A stretch of DNA of 64,000 nucleotides from Rhodanobacteraceae bacterium (GTDB lineage Bacteria; Pseudomonadota; Gammaproteobacteria; Xanthomonadales; SZUA-5), in contig JACKOW010000016.1 in assembly GCA_024234055.1 (NCBI GenBank), positions 40,953-104,952 of the forward strand, read 5' to 3'. Positions 8,800 through 18,621 of this stretch are shown here, piece by piece; positions within the stretch are counted from its first letter, which is position 1; each line of letters opens with the position of its first letter. The position numbers and the translations under genes are program-made. The notes beneath the pieces are model-generated. The model was not told the origin of the DNA. It searched no databases and was given only the letters and a program-made list of their open reading frames with translations.

Positions 8800-11229
8800 A
8801 TGAAATCTCAAACTCCGGATGAATTAGTCCATCGCGCCGCAACGCTGCATCAGTCGGGTCAGCTTCGACAGGCGGAGGAACTCTATGCCAGCGTTCTGGA
8901 AACCGATCCTGCCAATGCGGTAGCTCTTCACAATCTTGGCGTGATCGACATGCAGACCGGGCGGGGTCTGGAACAGGCGCTGCCGAAGTTCAAGGCCGCC
9001 TGGCGGGCAGATCCCTCGCACCAGCAGCATTGGGTCAGCCTGCTTCGAGCGCTGGTGCAATCCGGTGACACCGAGGAGGCTCGCCGCGTCCAGGAGGAAG
9101 GCAGCAAGCGTGGTCTGCGCGGACCGGACCTGGACATGTTGCGGCCCAAGCTTGCCGCGCCCCAGGTGGCTGCTGCTGCACCGCCCAGCGGGCCTGCCAG
9201 CCTTGCCGCCGACGACGTCAAAGCCTGGCGACAGCAGTTCGATCAGCTGATGGCAGCGGGCCAGAAGATTGCGGCGGAGGCATTGGCGCGAGGCTTGGGT
9301 CAGCGCCATCCCTCACTGGCCGAAGCCTGGTCTGCGCTCGCCTCTGCTCTGCGCGCACAGGGCCGCGGCAGCGAAGCGCTGGAGGCGCTGAAGAAGTCAG
9401 CGGCACTGGCACCGAAGGATTTCGGTATCCGCTTTGCGCTGGCCAGTTTTCTGGCCGAACTTGGGCTCTGGTCTGAGGCAGCCATCCGCTATCGCGAGGC
9501 GCTCGAACTGGCGCCGGGTTCGGTACCGGCGCACAAGGGACTGGTCGAGGCACTGCTCAAGACCTACGGCTTCGATGAAGCCCAGCGGCTTTGCACGGCA
9601 GCCTTGAGCGACCACCCCGGTGATATTGATTGGCACCTGCTGCTGGCAGAGGCGCAGGAGGGGCAGTTGCAGCTGGCAGCCGCAAGGCAGACGCTGAGCG
9701 CCGCGTGGCGACTGGCGCCCGGTGCTGCGGATGTCTACCAGCGCCTCGGCCGAGTGCTGCTGGCTCTGGAAGATCACGAAGGCATGATCGCGCTGACCCG
9801 CGAAATGCTGGAGGTCAAGCCTGGCCAAAGCCAGGCGCACACGGATCTTGGTCGCGTCCTGCTCGCGGCCGGTCGCCTGGATGAGGCCGCCCTCGCGTTT
9901 CAGTCCGCCCTGGAACGGGATCCCGCTGATCTGCGCGCGCGGGAAAGCTGGCTGTTCTGCGTCAATTACCTCGACCAGATGACGCCGGAGCAGACGCTGG
10001 CCGAGGCGCGCGCCTATGGACGTGAGCTGTCCCGCCAGGCGCAGCCTTTCAGCCACTGGGAACGGACGGTGACTGCCTCCAGACTGCGGATAGGCCTGGT
10101 TTCCGGGGATCTGCGCGAGCACCCGGTGGCTTATTTTCTGGAGGGCCTGCTGGCCCACCTCGACCCGCAGCGCATCGAGGTTCATGTCTATTCGACCACC
10201 CGTCACACAGATACCCTGACGGCGCGCCTGCAGTCCCGGGTGGCCAGCTGGCAGCTGCTTGTGGGCTTGAATACCGAGCAAGCGGCGGAACGGATCCACC
10301 GCGACGGTATCCATATCCTGGTCGACCTGTCGGGGCATTCGGCGCTCAATGCCCTGCCGATCTTTGCCTGGCGGCCGGCCCCGGTTCAGGCCAGTTGGCT
10401 GGGCTATTTTGCAACCACTGGCGTGCGCGAGATCGACTACTTCATCGCTGATCGCGTCAGTGTCCCGGAAACTGCGCGTGCCGCGTTTACCGAGTCGATC
10501 TGGTATCTGCCGGAAACCCGTCTTTGCTTCACGGCACCCGATGACGCACCTGAGGTCTCGGCGCTGCCAGCCCTGGGCAAGGGCTACATCACCTTTGGCT
10601 GCTTTCAGACACTGCGCAAGATCAATGCCGACGTCCTCCGGGCCTGGTCGCGCATTCTCGCCAGCTCCCCTGCGGAATCGCGTTTGCGTCTGCAGTGCCC
10701 GGAACTGGGAAATGCCGGGGCACGAATCCGGATGGGGGATCAACTGGAACGCGCCGGAATCGATCTCAAACGCGTGGATCTGCACGGACCGGAGCCGCGC
10801 GCCAGCTACCTGGCCAGCTATTCTGAGGTCGATCTGATTCTGGATACCTTTCCCTTTCCCGGCGGCACGACCACCTGCGAGGCGCTGTGGATGGGTGTGC
10901 CCACGATTACGCTATCGGGTGAGCGCCTGATCGCTCGCCAGGGTGAGGCGCTGCTGGCGGCGGCGAAGCTGGAAGGCTGGGTGGCACGCTCAGAAGATGC
11001 CTATGTCGGGCTCGCTCTGGAAAAGGCGGCAGATCCTCAGGCGCTTGCCCAGTTGCGCAAAGAACTTCGCCAGCATCTGCGTTCAACACCGCTCTTTGAT
11101 GCAGCGGCCTTCGCCGAGCAGATGCAAACAGCGTTTGAGGGCATGTGGCGCAAGCACCGTGGCGGAGCACCCGATCGGCGCCCGAGCAAGCCCAGCTTTC
11201 GACCCGGCAGCGCCCGGAAGCGTCGATAG
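8800..11229 (+). CDS. TPR-containing GT41 glycosyltransferase (SPINDLY/OGT-like)
   Basis: 809-residue, probably cytoplasmic protein. About residues 8-410 are tetratricopeptide repeats (AEELYASVLETDPANAVALH and so on), used for substrate binding. Residues about 428-800 match the GT41 catalytic region, with LRIGLVSGDLREHPVAYFLE at its start, ILVDLSGHSALNALP, RPAPVQASWLGYFATTG, ITFGCFQTLRKIN and LDTFPFPGGTTTCEALWMGV. These correspond to the nucleotide-sugar-binding fold of O-GlcNAc or O-fucose transferases. Bacterial members glycosylate proteins such as flagellins or adhesins (family knowledge); the donor and target here are unknown. Given the many secreted repeat proteins nearby, they are candidate targets (inference). 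Start: an in-frame TTG at 8764 is possible, but ATG 8800 has AGG just upstream. Confidence 0.88.
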   Translation: MKSQTPDELVHRAATLHQSGQLRQAEELYASVLETDPANAVALHNLGVIDMQTGRGLEQALPKFKAAWRADPSHQQHWVSLLRALVQSGDTEEARRVQEEGSKRGLRGPDLDMLRPKLAAPQVAAAAPPSGPASLAADDVKAWRQQFDQLMAAGQKIAAEALARGLGQRHPSLAEAWSALASALRAQGRGSEALEALKKSAALAPKDFGIRFALASFLAELGLWSEAAIRYREALELAPGSVPAHKGLVEALLKTYGFDEAQRLCTAALSDHPGDIDWHLLLAEAQEGQLQLAAARQTLSAAWRLAPGAADVYQRLGRVLLALEDHEGMIALTREMLEVKPGQSQAHTDLGRVLLAAGRLDEAALAFQSALERDPADLRARESWLFCVNYLDQMTPEQTLAEARAYGRELSRQAQPFSHWERTVTASRLRIGLVSGDLREHPVAYFLEGLLAHLDPQRIEVHVYSTTRHTDTLTARLQSRVASWQLLVGLNTEQAAERIHRDGIHILVDLSGHSALNALPIFAWRPAPVQASWLGYFATTGVREIDYFIADRVSVPETARAAFTESIWYLPETRLCFTAPDDAPEVSALPALGKGYITFGCFQTLRKINADVLRAWSRILASSPAESRLRLQCPELGNAGARIRMGDQLERAGIDLKRVDLHGPEPRASYLASYSEVDLILDTFPFPGGTTTCEALWMGVPTITLSGERLIARQGEALLAAAKLEGWVARSEDAYVGLALEKAADPQALAQLRKELRQHLRSTPLFDAAAFAEQMQTAFEGMWRKHRGGAPDRRPSKPSFRPGSARKRR

Positions 11230-11312
11230 GGATCACCAGTCCGATCCTTTTGTCACTGGCCCTTCTCCTGCGTCGGCTATCGCGCCCAACCCCGATGCTA
11301 AGATGCGGCCCG

Positions 11313-12164
11313 ATGAATGCACACAGCCCCCGCCGTTTTCGCTGGCCCAGCCTCGCTCTCGGACTCCTGGCGATCCTGGCACTGGTCTGGTTGGCGCTGC
11401 TGTTGTGGGTGCAGCCCTCCAATCAGCGCGACTGGTCGCCCGATCAGGCGCAGCTGGCCACGGCCGTGATCGACGGCGACTCGTTGACCATCCGCAATGT
11501 GCGCAACGCCCGTTACCATTCGACCAGCCAGTACGTGGTGTTCTGGGAACAGCGCCACTACGATCTCAAGCGGCTGGACTCGGTGTGGTTTGTGGTCGAA
11601 CCCTTCACTGACTGGCGCGGGCCGGCGCACACCTTTCTCAGCTTCGGATTCGACGACGGCCAGTATCTGGCGATCTCGGTGGAGATCCGCAAGGAGCTGG
11701 GCGAGTCCTTCTCGCCCTGGTTGGGGCTGCTGCGCCAGTACGAGCTGACCTACATTGTCGGCGACGAGCGTGATCTGATCGGCCTGCGCGCCATCCATCG
11801 GCGTGACCCGGTCTATCTGTATCCGATGCGGGCCAGCGCCGCCCACCGGCGCGCGCTGCTGCTGGACATGCTCGAGCGCGCCAACGCGCTGGCCGCGCAG
11901 CCCGAGTTCTACAACACCCTGACCAGTACCTGCACCAGCAACATCGTCGATCACATCGAGAAGATCGCGCCCGGCAGCATGCCCTTCAGCCTGAAGACCC
12001 TGCTGCCCGCCTACGCCGACGACCTGGCCTTCGACCTCGGCCTGATCGACACCACACTGCCCCGCGAGCAATACCGGCAGGCCTACCGCATTGACGATCT
12101 GGCCGTCGCCCATGGAGATGGCGAAGGGTTCTCGGCCGCGATCCGGGCACGGAACGGCAAATAG
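11313..12164 (+). CDS. Lnb/DUF4105-domain membrane protein
   Basis: 283 residues: a short basic N-terminus, one transmembrane helix at about residues 13-37 (LALGLLAILALVWLALLLWV), then an extracytoplasmic domain that matches DUF4105, renamed the Lnb N-terminal periplasmic domain. Recognisable stretches are TIRNVRNARYH, DSVWFVVEPF, AHTFLSFGF and the Cys-containing NTLTSTCTSNIV, which fits the papain/NlpC-like cysteine motif of the family. In Lnb proteins this domain takes part in lipoprotein N-terminal acyl transfer (family knowledge); in proteobacterial homologues the reaction is unproven. The gene follows the GT41 gene by 83 bp in the same orientation. The frame is open upstream, but ATG 11313 begins the natural membrane-protein N-terminus. 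Confidence 0.8.
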   Translation: MNAHSPRRFRWPSLALGLLAILALVWLALLLWVQPSNQRDWSPDQAQLATAVIDGDSLTIRNVRNARYHSTSQYVVFWEQRHYDLKRLDSVWFVVEPFTDWRGPAHTFLSFGFDDGQYLAISVEIRKELGESFSPWLGLLRQYELTYIVGDERDLIGLRAIHRRDPVYLYPMRASAAHRRALLLDMLERANALAAQPEFYNTLTSTCTSNIVDHIEKIAPGSMPFSLKTLLPAYADDLAFDLGLIDTTLPREQYRQAYRIDDLAVAHGDGEGFSAAIRARNGK

Positions 12165-12222
12165 TCCCGCCAGACGAGCGCGTTGCTCTGACTGGACGCA
12201 CGGCGGCGCGGGTGGATCGTGT

Positions 12223-12393
12223 TAGCCCGCATTTCTCACACCTGTTGCGGAAGATCGGGCAGGGCATTGCACCGAGGGCCGCAAAGCGGGCTGATGCAGG
12301 CGTACACCCTGCGATTGCCGCAAGCGATGAATCGAACGCACGCCACAAAGAATTCGGGGCATCTGCACGCGCAGGTGTGAGATATGCGGGCCA
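12223..12393. repeat. MITE-like element, copy A (inverted termini)
   Basis: About 171 bp bounded by inverted termini: the left end reads CCCGCATTTCTCACACCTG and the right end is its imperfect reverse complement. It contains no gene. A second, longer relative lies in the opposite orientation at 28788-29039. Besides the termini they share the interior block GTTGCGGAAGATCG next to one terminus and a CCGCAAAGCGGGC block in the middle. Copy A is shorter than copy B by internal differences. A non-autonomous transposable element is the simplest reading; no transposase with matching ends is in the window. Confidence 0.65.
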
Positions 12394-12415
12394 GGACATC
12401 CGGGCACTCGCTGGC

Positions 12416-13318
12416 TCAGCGGCGCGCGACGACAAAGGGCTGAAAACTCCCGAGATAGCCGAAATCCGGCGCCCAGCAGGTGATGATCTCGGCGTGCGCA
12501 AAGCCTGCCATGCGCAGTTCGTCGAGCAGGTCCCAGCCAAACTCCTGGAAGCACAGCACCCCATCGGCATTCATGGGGTCACCGTGGTAGACCGGCGGTA
12601 GCAGGTGCTCGATGTCGCCGTTGGCATTCACACGTGCCCGGACCACCGTGTCCCAAGCCTCGAACATGAACGGAGCAGTCAGCAGCAGCAAACCTCCAGA
12701 CTTCAGCACCCGGGCAAATTCACGCAAGGCTGCCCGGTAATCAGGCACGTGCTCCAGCACATCGTAGGTCTGGATCATCGACAGACTGGCATCGGCCATG
12801 GACAAGGCAGTTGCGTCCTCGTGCCGTATGTGGCGTGATTGAGCCTCGTAGACCTGTCCCGGCTCGGCATCGGGTGAAACAAATTCACTGCCTATCAGGC
12901 TGGGTACGTTCGCCTGCAGCCAGTCGAACATGGGTGTGGTCTGCTCGGTCACATACACCGGGCCCTCGCAGCGCACCGGCTCCAGGATGCGCGACAGGTG
13001 CACGCTGGCGCGCCAGCGATTCATCAGCCCGCAATTCGGACAGACCAGGCTTTCTCGCCAATTCGGAATCTCATCCTCATTGATCGCGAATGTGAACGCC
13101 GACTCGCGCCTGCAGGCGGCGCAGTAGCCCGCAACGACCGGGGTCTTGCAATTCTGTAGCAGCTGCGTCTGAAATGCCTGTTGGCCGCGCCACTCCTCGC
13201 CCAATTGCGGCGCCGCTGCCTTGACAGCCTGATGCGTGGACCAGCGTTTGAAGCCGTGGGGAAGTTCCAGAAGCATGCTGACGGCCGTGTGAGAGACGGG
13301 CCGCGATGATGCGGGCAT
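12416..13318 (-). CDS. SAM-dependent methyltransferase with N-terminal zinc-finger-like cysteines
   Basis: About 300 residues. Residues about 60-105 hold two CxxC pairs (YCAACRRES and LVCPNCGLMN), a likely structural zinc site. A class I methyltransferase domain follows, with IQTYDVLEHVPDYRAALREF and the strand VLKSGGLLLLTAPF; the usual glycine-rich SAM motif is not obvious, as in some glycan-cluster Methyltransf_11 members. It ends in FQPFVVARR. It is divergent from the protease gene at 13437. The start is uncertain: ATG at 13318 is chosen, ATG at 13276 (MLLELPHG) is equally possible, and the frame continues further upstream into the protease gene's 5' end. Confidence 0.75.
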   Translation of the reverse strand: MPASSRPVSHTAVSMLLELPHGFKRWSTHQAVKAAAPQLGEEWRGQQAFQTQLLQNCKTPVVAGYCAACRRESAFTFAINEDEIPNWRESLVCPNCGLMNRWRASVHLSRILEPVRCEGPVYVTEQTTPMFDWLQANVPSLIGSEFVSPDAEPGQVYEAQSRHIRHEDATALSMADASLSMIQTYDVLEHVPDYRAALREFARVLKSGGLLLLTAPFMFEAWDTVVRARVNANGDIEHLLPPVYHGDPMNADGVLCFQEFGWDLLDELRMAGFAHAEIITCWAPDFGYLGSFQPFVVARR

Positions 13319-13436
13319 AGGCCCGGCGGCGGCAATCGTCGCGCTCTGTGACGGTTCAGGCCACTGCGATGGCGCTGGAGTACACTCGATCCAGGACAGC
13401 GCCCATCCAAACCCTTTCCATTTCGGGAGATATGCC

Positions 13437-15935
13437 ATGAGGGCAGCAAGACCAGGCCAGGCATTGCGGATCGCCTTGAGCATCCTGTTGATGGTGGCCA
13501 GCGCAAGTGCAATGGCCATCGAACCCATCGAAGTCCGCGGCGAGCCCGCTCCGATTTCCGAGAAGTCGGCGGCTGCCTTTGATTTGCGCATGCCCGATTA
13601 TCCCACTGCGGCCTCCAGCCGTTTTGAGTGGCCGCCCCTGGCGGCCGAGCGCGCGCAGGCGGTGCGCGAGTACAACTCCCGCGAGGGCAGCAAGCGCCTG
13701 CAGATCGGCGTGGAACGCAGCCTCAAGGAAGAAAGTCACCAGAACGGCAGTCCGGCGCTGGAATGGCGGGCCCTGGCTGATGGCGCCCACGTTGCCCGAC
13801 TGACCGTGCATTCGCCCGGGGCTGCAGCGCTGCGGGTGGGATTGAGCACCCACCGATTGCCGGCTGGGGCTGAATTGCGCTTCTTCTCCGAAGCGCAGTC
13901 CCAGAGTGTGGTGCCGGCAGTCAGCCCGGCCGAGGTCGATCGCGCTGACGCTGAGCTGTACTGGACGCCGGTCACCGAGGGCGACACCCAGCTGATCGAA
14001 ATCTACCTGCCGGCAGCGGTCAATCCGGCCTTGGTGCAGCTGGTCGTGGACCGGGTCTCGCACATGCTGGCATCTCCCTACGGCCCGCTGGACGGGCTCA
14101 AGATCGGTGAATCGGATCCCTGCGAGATCGACGCCAACTGCGTGACCAATCCGTCGACGGCCTACATCAATGCCAAGAACTCGGTGGCGCGGATGAGTTT
14201 TCAGGTCGGCGGCAGCGCCTTTGTCTGTACCGGTACCCTGCTCAACGACACCGTTTCCGGCAGCTTCATCCCCTATTTCTTCTCCGCCAATCACTGCATC
14301 AGCACCCAGGCGGCGGCCAGCACGCTGACCACCTTCTGGTTCGAGGAAAGCACCAGCTGTGGTTCGGGCATCGCCAGCGCACGCACTCAGGTCAGCGGTG
14401 GCGCACAGTTGCTCTACAACAACGCCAACACCGACATCCTGTTGCTGCGACTGAACAATCCGGCGCCTTCCGGGGCGTTTTTCGCCGGTTGGAGTTCGAC
14501 CACCGTGACCGCGGCAACCAATGTGCTGGTGCTCCATCACCCGGCGGGTGACGTCAAGAAGGTCTCGCAGGGCCAGATCACGGGTTTTGGCACCTTCAAT
14601 GGAGCCGGCGATTTCATCAAGGCCGGCTACACGGCCGGCACTACCGAGGGTGGCAGCAGCGGTTCCGGGCTGCTCACCTTCAATGGCAGCGAGTATCAGG
14701 TGCGCGGAGGACTGTTCGGTGGCAGCGCCTCGTGCAGCAATACCGGCAACATCAACAATCCGGGCAACAGCGACGCCTATTCGCGCTTCGATACCGCCTT
14801 CCCCTTCCTGATGCCCTTCCTGGCGCCCAGCGGCGGCGGCACGACCCAGGCGCTGCAGAACGGTGTGCCGGTGAGCGGATTATCCGGTGCCACCGGTGCC
14901 GCGCTGGCCTTCACCGTGGCCATTCCGGCCGGTGCACAGAATCTGGTGATCACCACCGCCGGTGGCAGCGGCGATCCGGACCTGTACGTGCGTTTTGGCT
15001 CGCCGCCGACAACGAGCACCTTCGACTGTCGTTCCTTTGCCAATGGCCCGGCCGAGCAGTGCACCTTTGCCACCCCCAGCGCCGGCACCTATCACGTGCT
15101 GATCTCGGGCTTCAGCGCCTTCTCCGGACTGACCCTGACCGCCAGCTGGCAGACCGGCGGCGGTGGAGGTGGCGGCGGTGGAGTCGATGAGCCCTCGTTC
15201 ACCGGTTTTGCGCTCCCGGTACCGGCAAATTTCCCGAACTGTCCAGCGGGGTATTTCGTCGCCACAGTCACGGATGGGCCGGGCGCCGGATTGACGCCGG
15301 GCATATTCGGGATGGAGCTGTTGCTGAATCCGCCAGGTACGCAACGGTTGGAAGGTGGCCTCAATTTTGGCGGACTGGTGGATGGCAGCCAGGTCGCATT
15401 TGCGGGATTCAACTTCCAGAATGCTGCCAACGAGCCACAGCGCTTGAACCTTTCCGTGACGGGTGCACCCTCATCAAACCGGGCAGGTTCACTGCCCGTG
15501 CGCATCAAGGTGATTCGCCAGCCGGCGGCCAACGTCAATGAGCTGGTTCTTGAAACCACGGCTTCCCTGACCCTTGCGACGCCGTTCACGCGCAGCATCG
15601 AGCTGACGCCCGCCTACTACGTGGTCACGGTCGCACCAGAGGGAGCAGCCAGCGTGCCCGGAGGCGCCGCTGACGGCGAAGTCTATGTTTCGGCGACCAC
15701 GCAGTTCGTGAACCGGGCGGGCGGCGGCTTCTTTGCCGGCGCCGTCGTCGGTGGCTACCACGCAGCACATCCCTTCGGCGGCGTGTCCGGCTTTGCCGCG
15801 ATCTGTCTCAGTGATCCGCACTCCAGCACGGCCAGAGTACTGTCGGCTCCGAGCTATGGAGCAACCGGCGCCAGAGACCTTCGTCTGCAGCTCTTCGATG
15901 CTCAGAATCAGCTCATTCTGAGCGTCCCGAACTGA
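13437..15935 (+). CDS. Secreted lysyl-endopeptidase-like serine protease with PPC and C-terminal DEPGF module
   Basis: 832 residues. A signal peptide ends after ASAMA (about 27), then comes a propeptide-like region to about 220. A chymotrypsin-fold domain related to Achromobacter/Lysobacter lysyl endopeptidases follows. Its likely triad is His286 (FSANHCI), Asp333 (NTDILLLRL) and Ser408 (GGSSGSGLL), with many cysteines as in that family. A PPC domain covers about 470-570 (GGSGDPDLYVRFG), then a poly-Gly linker and the module starting DEPSFTGFALP at 584. The module occurs in three other proteins of this window. Cleavage specificity at Lys is inferred from the family only. GGGAGA lies before the ATG. 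Substrate and role are unknown; extracellular proteolysis is the plain reading. Confidence 0.88.
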   Translation: MRAARPGQALRIALSILLMVASASAMAIEPIEVRGEPAPISEKSAAAFDLRMPDYPTAASSRFEWPPLAAERAQAVREYNSREGSKRLQIGVERSLKEESHQNGSPALEWRALADGAHVARLTVHSPGAAALRVGLSTHRLPAGAELRFFSEAQSQSVVPAVSPAEVDRADAELYWTPVTEGDTQLIEIYLPAAVNPALVQLVVDRVSHMLASPYGPLDGLKIGESDPCEIDANCVTNPSTAYINAKNSVARMSFQVGGSAFVCTGTLLNDTVSGSFIPYFFSANHCISTQAAASTLTTFWFEESTSCGSGIASARTQVSGGAQLLYNNANTDILLLRLNNPAPSGAFFAGWSSTTVTAATNVLVLHHPAGDVKKVSQGQITGFGTFNGAGDFIKAGYTAGTTEGGSSGSGLLTFNGSEYQVRGGLFGGSASCSNTGNINNPGNSDAYSRFDTAFPFLMPFLAPSGGGTTQALQNGVPVSGLSGATGAALAFTVAIPAGAQNLVITTAGGSGDPDLYVRFGSPPTTSTFDCRSFANGPAEQCTFATPSAGTYHVLISGFSAFSGLTLTASWQTGGGGGGGGGVDEPSFTGFALPVPANFPNCPAGYFVATVTDGPGAGLTPGIFGMELLLNPPGTQRLEGGLNFGGLVDGSQVAFAGFNFQNAANEPQRLNLSVTGAPSSNRAGSLPVRIKVIRQPAANVNELVLETTASLTLATPFTRSIELTPAYYVVTVAPEGAASVPGGAADGEVYVSATTQFVNRAGGGFFAGAVVGGYHAAHPFGGVSGFAAICLSDPHSSTARVLSAPSYGATGARDLRLQLFDAQNQLILSVPN

Positions 15936-16152
15936 GCTGTCATCGGACCGTCGGCTCTGATGCCCGCGAGGCGTGGCGTCAGGGCCTGGGTCCGGCAGTT
16001 GGACGCGGCGCGCGGGCCTCACGTGGCCATGTCAGCTGCCGATGGCGGGTGTTTTCCCCGATCAGCAGCAATCGGATGGGCGGGCATTATGCAATGCCCG
16101 GAATGACCCCTCATACTCCGCGATCGACTAATCGAACTCCCAGAGCGTTGGT

Positions 16153-17025
16153 ATGACCCGAAAAATGCTGTCACTTCAGGGCGTTGGGACGCCGCATCCC
16201 AATGGTCACTTCTATTCACCGGTATGCGATCCCGTCGATCTCGAGGCACGTCGAGCCGAGATCTGGCCGGAGCAGCCACGAGCCTGCCTGGGAATAGACT
16301 TCGACGACGAATCGCACCTCAAGGTGCTGCAGGAATGGTTTCCTCGCTTCATTGCAGATTACGACTATCCGGAGCATGGCCCGGAGGACAGCGAACTGGA
16401 GTTCTACTACACCCAGAACTCGCAATTCAGCTGGTTGGATTCGCGCGTGCTGTTTGTGATCATGCGGGCGCTGGAGCCCCGGCGTGTCATCGAGGTGGGT
16501 TCGGGCTACTCGTCACTGCTGATGGCGGACATCAATCGCCGCTTCCTTGAAGGAGCCGCCGAGATCCGGTGCGTGGAGCCCTATCCGCGCGCTTTTCTGA
16601 AACGCGGCGTGCCGGGGTTGTCGGACGTGATTGTCGAGCGAGTACAGGCGGTACCGCTTGCAGTATTCGAGGCGCTCGGTGAGAACGACATCCTGTTCAT
16701 AGATTCGTCGCACGTGGGCAAGACAGGAAGTGATGTCAACTATCTGTTCTTTGAAGTACTTCCTCGGTTGCAGCCGGGAGTCATGGTCCATGTCCACGAT
16801 ATCTTCCTGCCCGCGGATTATCTGCAGGAATGGGCGATCGATGAAAATCGAAGCTGGAACGAACAGTACCTTCTGCGTGCCTTGTTGATGCACTCCTCCG
16901 CTTTCAAGCCTGTATTTGGCAGCTACTATGCTTGGCTCGTGCATCAATCGGCGGTGATTTCTGCGCTTTCACTTGAGGGTGGTGCCGGCTTCGGCGGTGG
17001 CAGCTTCTGGTTCCGGCGCTGTTAG
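16153..17025 (+). CDS. Class I SAM-dependent methyltransferase (Methyltransf_24-like)
   Basis: 290 residues, cytoplasmic. The SAM-binding signature is RRVIEVGSGYSSLLMADIN at about 113-131, followed by an acidic strand end (IRCVEPYP), NDILFIDSSHVGKTGSDVN and VMVHVHDIFLPADY. The Asp/His-rich loop is typical of metal-dependent Methyltransf_24 and cephalosporin-hydroxylase-like enzymes from sugar and polyketide clusters. The substrate is unknown. It sits between the DEPGF-module protease and a 2OG-Fe(II) oxygenase, all on the plus strand, with gaps of 217 and 275 bp, so co-transcription is possible but not shown. The ATG at 16153 has a weak upstream site; ATG 16165 is an alternative. Confidence 0.8.
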   Translation: MTRKMLSLQGVGTPHPNGHFYSPVCDPVDLEARRAEIWPEQPRACLGIDFDDESHLKVLQEWFPRFIADYDYPEHGPEDSELEFYYTQNSQFSWLDSRVLFVIMRALEPRRVIEVGSGYSSLLMADINRRFLEGAAEIRCVEPYPRAFLKRGVPGLSDVIVERVQAVPLAVFEALGENDILFIDSSHVGKTGSDVNYLFFEVLPRLQPGVMVHVHDIFLPADYLQEWAIDENRSWNEQYLLRALLMHSSAFKPVFGSYYAWLVHQSAVISALSLEGGAGFGGGSFWFRRC

Positions 17026-17300
17026 CGTTTCCCTCGCGAGCGCCGTTTCGAGACCACCTGCACGTACCTGGACAGTCACCGCCGATTGTGGCTACAGCGA
17101 TTGCCTGGCCATGCCTCTGGGTAACCGCGACGAAGTCTGCGCAGGCTTCGCGTTGGCGAGATTCTAGATCACTCGCGATCTCGAATCTCAGACGCATTCG
17201 GCAACGCCTGCCTTTGCGACGGCTGAAACGCCATTGCCTTTTTGACGCTGCAGTTGGATGAGCCTCGACTATACTTTTGACTGCGCCAACGGATACCTCC

Positions 17301-18560
17301 ATGAACATCCTGCACCCCGAACTGACGGACGCCTTGCCGCGTCTGGCCGACGAATTCGCTTCTGCGCAGCCTTTCCGCCATGTGCTGATCGACGACTTCC
17401 TCGATCCGGCCTTGGCAGCGCAATTGCTGGCCGACTTTCCGGGCTTCGAAGAGCGCTATGCGCGCAACGAGAGCGGGCAGGTCGGCGGCAAGGCGGTGCG
17501 GATGGACATGCGTGATGTGTCGGCGGCCTATGCCGAGCTGGACCGCTTTCTGCAGACCCCCGAGTTCCTGCAGACGATTTCGCGCATCACGGGCATCCCG
17601 GACTTGCTGTACGACCCCGACTATGTGGGCGGCGGCACGCACGAGAACGTGCACGGTCAGGGGCTCGACGCGCATATCGATTTCAACTACCTGCCCAAGA
17701 CCCATTGGCATCGTCGGCTCAACCTGATCGTCTATCTCAATCACGAGTGGCATCAGGAATGGGGCGGTTGTCTTGATCTGCACCGGGATCCCTGGAGCCC
17801 GGAGACTGATGAGGTCAAGACGGTGTTGCCGCTGTTCAACAGGTGCGTGATTTTCGAGACCAATGAGATCTCCTGGCACGGATTCAGCGCGATTACCCTG
17901 CCCGAGGACAGGCGCACGCTCTCGCGCAAGTCGGTTGCCATCTATCTCTATACCAAGGACCGGCCAGCGGCGGAAACCGCGCCTTCTCACGCGACCATCT
18001 ACGTGCCAGCGGGACTGCCCAAGGATCTGCTGCCAGGTCAGTTATTGAATGAGCCCCAGTGGCTGGATCTGCGCCGGCGATTTGCCCAACTGCGAGGGCA
18101 GCTGAAGTTCCTGTACCAGCGCGAGCTCAAGTTCAGCCGAGACTACGATGAAGTGGTGACAGCGCTGCACGAAGCCAGGGCCAGTAATGGACTGCCCTTG
18201 CAGGGCTTTGTCCTGCGGGATGGTGCCAGCAGCGGGCACTGGCCCGATGGTTGGGTGGGATCACAGCTGCAATTTGGCTTCAGGACGACGCGCAAGGCGC
18301 GCCAGCTGAAACTGGATCTTTGGGCGCCCAACCAGCTGGCGACAGCCCAGAAGCTCAGTATTGATATCGATGGCCGCGGCTACACCTTGGCCTTGCAACC
18401 CGGTCAGCGCACCCCGATCCAGCATGTCGGGAACTGGGGGGCAGACGAAGCGTGCCGGGTCAGCATCCGGGCATCACAGACTTGGCAACCCTCCAGCAAC
18501 GGCCAATCGCCAGACAGCCGCGAACTGGCCTACAAGTTGATCGAGGCGGTGGTCGAATAG
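17301..18560 (+). CDS. 2-oxoglutarate/Fe(II)-dependent oxygenase (prolyl-4-hydroxylase-like), with C-terminal extension
   Basis: 419 residues. The double-stranded beta-helix domain covers about 20-225, with the HxD iron ligands in GLDAHIDFNYLP, the distal His in ISWHGFSAI and the 2OG-binding Arg in LSRKSVAIYLY. This matches 2OG-FeII_Oxy_3 enzymes such as prolyl hydroxylases. Residues about 290-419 form an extra, probably beta-rich domain of unknown role. The first 220 residues closely resemble the product of 32840-33778 (both have PFRHVLIDDF, ITGIPDLLYDP and HRRLNLIVYLN). The ATG at 17301 is chosen because the eight residues upstream in frame are not shared with the paralogue. It converges on a DEPGF-module gene. 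Confidence 0.85.
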   Translation: MNILHPELTDALPRLADEFASAQPFRHVLIDDFLDPALAAQLLADFPGFEERYARNESGQVGGKAVRMDMRDVSAAYAELDRFLQTPEFLQTISRITGIPDLLYDPDYVGGGTHENVHGQGLDAHIDFNYLPKTHWHRRLNLIVYLNHEWHQEWGGCLDLHRDPWSPETDEVKTVLPLFNRCVIFETNEISWHGFSAITLPEDRRTLSRKSVAIYLYTKDRPAAETAPSHATIYVPAGLPKDLLPGQLLNEPQWLDLRRRFAQLRGQLKFLYQRELKFSRDYDEVVTALHEARASNGLPLQGFVLRDGASSGHWPDGWVGSQLQFGFRTTRKARQLKLDLWAPNQLATAQKLSIDIDGRGYTLALQPGQRTPIQHVGNWGADEACRVSIRASQTWQPSSNGQSPDSRELAYKLIEAVVE

Positions 18561-18585
18561 CCCAGCGGTTCCTCATGGAAGCAGC

Positions 18586-18614
18586 GCCGGATCGCGAGGA
18601 CGCCGCGATCCGGC
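18586..18614. terminator. Hairpin between convergent genes
   Basis: A perfect 11-bp stem (GCCGGATCGCG against its complement) with a 7-nt loop lies in the 61-bp gap between the stops of the oxygenase and PD40-protein genes. There is no T-run on either side, so it is a possible bidirectional terminator or mRNA 3' stabiliser rather than a canonical intrinsic terminator. Confidence 0.5.
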
Positions 18615-18621
18615 AGGCTGT